64,000 bases of DNA. It comes from Acidobacteriota bacterium (GTDB lineage Bacteria; Acidobacteriota; Vicinamibacteria; Marinacidobacterales; Marinacidobacteraceae). The stretch lies in assembly GCA_022822745.1 (NCBI GenBank), contig JAJEAO010000102.1:1-64000 (forward strand), given 5' to 3'. A program made the position numbers and the translations under genes. Below, one piece after another: positions 61,511 through 64,000 of this stretch. How positions within the stretch are numbered: position 1 is the first letter of the stretch; the number at the start of each line of letters is the position of its first letter. Below the pieces are notes generated by a model. The model ran no database searches. It worked only from the letters and a program-made list of their open reading frames with translations, and was not told the origin of the DNA.

Positions 61511-62877
61511 CGGTGGGCTCCCGAGGACTCCGCGCCCTCCGCTGATTCCCCGGGGGGAGCGTGGTGGATCACGCCGTCCACGAAGACGGTTTCGATCCGC
61601 CCTTCCCCGCCGAACAGGTCGCCGTCGCTGACGACCAGGTTCGCGATCTTCCCGGGCGCGAGCGTCCCGACCCGGTCGGCCACCCCGAAGATCTCGGCGG
61701 GCGTCGAGGTCATCGCCCGAACCGCGGCTTCGGGATCGAGCCCGCGCTCCACGGCGCGGCGCACCGCATCGAGGTCGGAACCCTGCCGTCCGGACCGGCC
61801 TTCCCCGCGATAGAAGGCGAACCGGACCCCGGCGGCCGCGAGCGCCGACGGTCCCGCCGGGGCCTCCTCCCGAAGGCGCAGCTCCCGGAGCGACACGGTC
61901 GCTTCCGGATCGCGGTCCGGATCCGCCCGCGGCCAGTTCAGGTCCACCAGGATGGGAACGTCCTCCGCAGCCAGGAACCCGGCGGCGGGCGCCGCTTCGT
62001 GGCCTCCGTAGAGGATCGGGCGGACCCCCATCTCGCGGGCGAGACCGACCATGCGCCGGATCTCCTTGTCGAGGTTCGCCGGAAGAAGAACCGGCTGCTC
62101 GCCGGCGGCCGCCGCCGCGAGCGGCTCCAGAGTCCGGTCGTAGCGCGGGCGCGCCAGCCCGCCCGGATCCTCCTCGTAGAGCGTCCACGCCTCCTCGTAG
62201 TGTCCGGCGTCGAGGAAGAGCTGCTTCAGGTAGGCGATGACTCCCATGAGCGAACCGGGAAACGACCGGAACCCGAGGGTCTCGAGCCGCACCATGAGCG
62301 CCGCGTGGTGCGAGAGCACGGCGTCTCGCGGGTCGCCGGGAGCGAGGTTCATCCAGGCGGCGTGGCCCGAGACGATTCCGCGCCCCGGAACCGAGACGGC
62401 CGAGGTGAAGCCCTCGCGGCGGCGGGCGGCGATCCGGTCATCGTCGGCCGCGAAGGAGTCGGCCGCGTAGCGGTACGAGAAGGTGGCGGGACGATCCTCG
62501 GGGCCTCGCGAGCGGGGCGGCGGATCCCCGGCCTCGCCGCCGTCCTCCCCGGCGAGTCCGAGATCGCTCAGCGCCAGCGCGAACCCCGGGTACACGTGCC
62601 TGCCCGCCGCCTCGATCACGGTCGCCCCCGCCGGAGCGGCGGGGTCCGACCCGACCTCCGCAACGAGCCCGTCCGAGAGCACGACGGATGCGCCGGACAG
62701 CACGGTCCCGTCGCCGATGTGGACTTCCGCCCCGGTGATCACGTAGTGCCGCGGCCCGGCGTCGGCCACGGCCCGGCGGCTGAGCTGGGCGGAAGCGGAC
62801 AGCGGGAGGAGCGCCCCCGAGAGGGCCGCGGCGATCAGAAGCCGGCGATGGCGCCGGTCGCGTCGAGGCCTCGGCAT
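61507..62877 (-). CDS. Amidohydrolase-fold exported protein lacking HxH (first of trio)
   Basis: 456 residues, ATG 62877. The Arg-rich start and LLIAAALSGALLPLSASAQ signal are followed by the N-terminal beta sandwich. At the usual HxH position it reads VYPGFALALSDLGL, so the first metal ligands are absent. The C-terminal PGKIANLVVSDGDLFGG is typical of the superfamily. Its stop overlaps the next gene (ATGA). With the third protein it makes two degenerate members around one intact enzyme. Confidence 0.85.
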   Translation of the reverse strand: MPRPRRDRRHRRLLIAAALSGALLPLSASAQLSRRAVADAGPRHYVITGAEVHIGDGTVLSGASVVLSDGLVAEVGSDPAAPAGATVIEAAGRHVYPGFALALSDLGLAGEDGGEAGDPPPRSRGPEDRPATFSYRYAADSFAADDDRIAARRREGFTSAVSVPGRGIVSGHAAWMNLAPGDPRDAVLSHHAALMVRLETLGFRSFPGSLMGVIAYLKQLFLDAGHYEEAWTLYEEDPGGLARPRYDRTLEPLAAAAAGEQPVLLPANLDKEIRRMVGLAREMGVRPILYGGHEAAPAAGFLAAEDVPILVDLNWPRADPDRDPEATVSLRELRLREEAPAGPSALAAAGVRFAFYRGEGRSGRQGSDLDAVRRAVERGLDPEAAVRAMTSTPAEIFGVADRVGTLAPGKIANLVVSDGDLFGGEGRIETVFVDGVIHHAPPGESAEGAESSGAHR

Positions 62878-62988
62878 CCGGCGAGTCTGCCCGAGGGCCG
62901 CACCGGGGTCAACCGGAAGCCCGGGGCGGTTCCGCCACCCGGCCCCGCGCGATGCCCGGTGATACCTTCGCCCCCCGGAGGCAGGCTG

Positions 62989-63873
62989 ATGAGAGACCGG
63001 CAATGGAGGATCCGCGCGGGCTTCGCCTGGATGTTCGCGATCGCCGCGGCCTGCGGCCCGCCCGCCGACCACCCCTGGAACGCGCTCGACGCCGAACGTC
63101 CCATCCCGGCGAGAGACAGCGTCTTCATCGAGGAGATGACCTGGATGGAGGTCCGGGACCGGATCGCGGGAGGCGCCACGACCGCGATCGTGGCCACCGG
63201 CGGCATCGAGCAGAACGGCCCCTGGGTCGTGACCGGGAAGCACAACCTGGTGCTCCGCGCCACGACCGAGGCGATCGCCCGACGGCTCGGGAACGCGCTC
63301 GTCGCCCCGATCATCAAGCTGGTCCCGGAGGGCGACCACGACCCCCCGACCGGACACATGCGCTACCCGGGGACGATCGGCCTCAGCCGGGAGACCTTCG
63401 AGATGGTCCTTCACGATGTGGCCCGGAGCCTCGCGGCCTCGGGTTTCACCGATGTGCTGATGATCGGCGACAGCGGAGGGAACCAGCGCGGGATGGGCGC
63501 GGTGGCCGAGCGGTGGAACGCCGACCCGCCCCGCGCCGGCGTGCGCCTCCACCACGTCCCCGAGTACTACACCGAGGATCTGTGGAGCTTCGAGCAGCTC
63601 AAGGCGCTCGGCATCGAGCAGGTTCCGGATGTCCAGTCCGCCACGCGCGGGGACATCCACGACGACTTCCACTACGACGCGATCATCGCGACGGTGGATC
63701 CGGGGGCGATCCGCGCCCGCGAACGCCGGACAGCCGGCGAGTTCTCGATCAACGGAATCTCGCTCGACCCCCTCGACCGGACCATCGCGGTGGGCGAGGC
63801 CCTCGTCGCCCGCCGCGCCGAGATCACGATCGAAGCGTTCCGGCGCTCGCTCGCGGAGACTCCGCGGCGCTGA
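62989..63873 (+). CDS. Creatininase family lipoprotein
   Basis: 294 residues, ATG 62989 after GGAGG. A lipobox (FAIAAAC) suggests a lipid anchor. The creatininase-fold region includes ATGGIEQNGPWVVTGKHN, the family's first metal site with Asn where many have His, then GHMRYPGTIGLS and MIGDSGGNQRGM (usual GHGGN position). Creatininase-like hydrolases open cyclic amides, which fits the amidohydrolase trio transcribed from the opposite strand. The 111 bases between the two divergent genes form the shared promoter region. Confidence 0.85.
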   Translation: MRDRQWRIRAGFAWMFAIAAACGPPADHPWNALDAERPIPARDSVFIEEMTWMEVRDRIAGGATTAIVATGGIEQNGPWVVTGKHNLVLRATTEAIARRLGNALVAPIIKLVPEGDHDPPTGHMRYPGTIGLSRETFEMVLHDVARSLAASGFTDVLMIGDSGGNQRGMGAVAERWNADPPRAGVRLHHVPEYYTEDLWSFEQLKALGIEQVPDVQSATRGDIHDDFHYDAIIATVDPGAIRARERRTAGEFSINGISLDPLDRTIAVGEALVARRAEITIEAFRRSLAETPRR

Positions 63874-64000
63874 CCGGAGCCGCGTCCAGCACGCGGCGAA
63901 GGCGGGCGTCCTTCGAGACCCGCCAGATCCGGGCGTCGAGGTAGTAGTGCTGCATGGCCCAGCCGAGGAGAGCCGCCGAAACGACCTGCCCGCCGAGGCT
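63824..64000 (-). CDS. C-terminal end of a membrane protein (runs off right edge)
   Basis: 58 codons of a minus-strand frame enter from the right edge and stop at 63826-63824. The sequence LLGWAMQHYYLDARIWRVSK ends an amphipathic or membrane segment; HYYLDxxIWR is a motif I have seen at the C-terminus of large bacterial membrane proteins of unknown function. It overlaps the 3' end of the creatininase gene by 50 bases. Identification rests on this motif only. Confidence 0.45.
   Translation of the reverse strand, partial: SLGGQVVSAALLGWAMQHYYLDARIWRVSKDARLRRVLDAAPVSAAESPRASAGTLRS

Noticed and set aside
1-64000. CRISPR array, tRNA or rRNA genes
   Set aside because: No regularly spaced direct repeats and no tRNA/rRNA landmarks were seen on either strand; a covariance-model scan would settle this.

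Overview
The window is high-GC (roughly 65-70%) bacterial chromosome with tightly packed genes. Neighbouring genes often overlap by 1-8 bases (ATGA, GTGA and TGATG junctions), and secreted amidohydrolases, WD40-like periplasmic proteins, an M28 peptidase and a sodium/solute symporter are abundant. This style suits Acidobacteriota or Gemmatimonadota. That assignment is inferred from gene content and base composition, since there is no rRNA or other firm taxonomic marker here. I saw no tRNA, rRNA or CRISPR array.

Left part (1-9 kb): the N-terminal half of a chromosome segregation SMC protein runs off the left edge. Facing it is a DUF502 membrane protein, and the promoter region between them carries a textbook-spaced pair of NrdR-like boxes. 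NADP-type glutamate dehydrogenase, a large receiver/PEP-pyruvate-binding protein and an SSS-family symporter follow. A strong three-way-junction fold lies upstream of the symporter.

First accessory block (9-20 kb): a frameshifted DUF4062/ATPase regulator, a type III restriction-modification pair (mod-res), and directly upstream of it a tight four-gene operon. The operon encodes a MoxR-like AAA ATPase, an unknown 182-residue protein, an HEIHH metallopeptidase/VWA-like protein and a divergent S-adenosylmethionine synthetase. I regard this operon as one of the two best candidates for an under-described system.

Middle (20-49 kb): metabolic and envelope genes (TraB-like, PIG-L deacetylase, amidohydrolase, PfkB kinase plus GH4 glycosidase, DUF3179, cupin, peroxiredoxin, APC transporter, Gfo/Idh/MocA oxidoreductase). 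Among them lie conflict-type genes: two 521-residue AAA/PD-(D/E)XK paralogues, remnants of DUF4143 and HicA, a DUF262-HEPN pair and a free DUF1524 domain. A minus-strand run of overlapping genes contains lepA, hemW, an M28 peptidase, a WD40-like protein and a MATE-like transporter.

Second accessory block (49.4-58.8 kb): an insertion-sequence graveyard (IS256, IS21 and ISKra4-type remnants, nested and full of stops) brackets a 1254-residue SIR2-domain protein. This lower-GC gene has an intact NAD-site signature and resembles the large lone SIR2 antiphage proteins. Next to it is a type II restriction-modification operon whose methyltransferase carries an N-terminal helix-turn-helix.

Right end (58.8-64 kb): three amidohydrolase-fold exported proteins overlap end to end. 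Only the middle one keeps the metal-binding HxH. A creatininase-family lipoprotein follows, then the C-terminus of a membrane protein that runs off the right edge.
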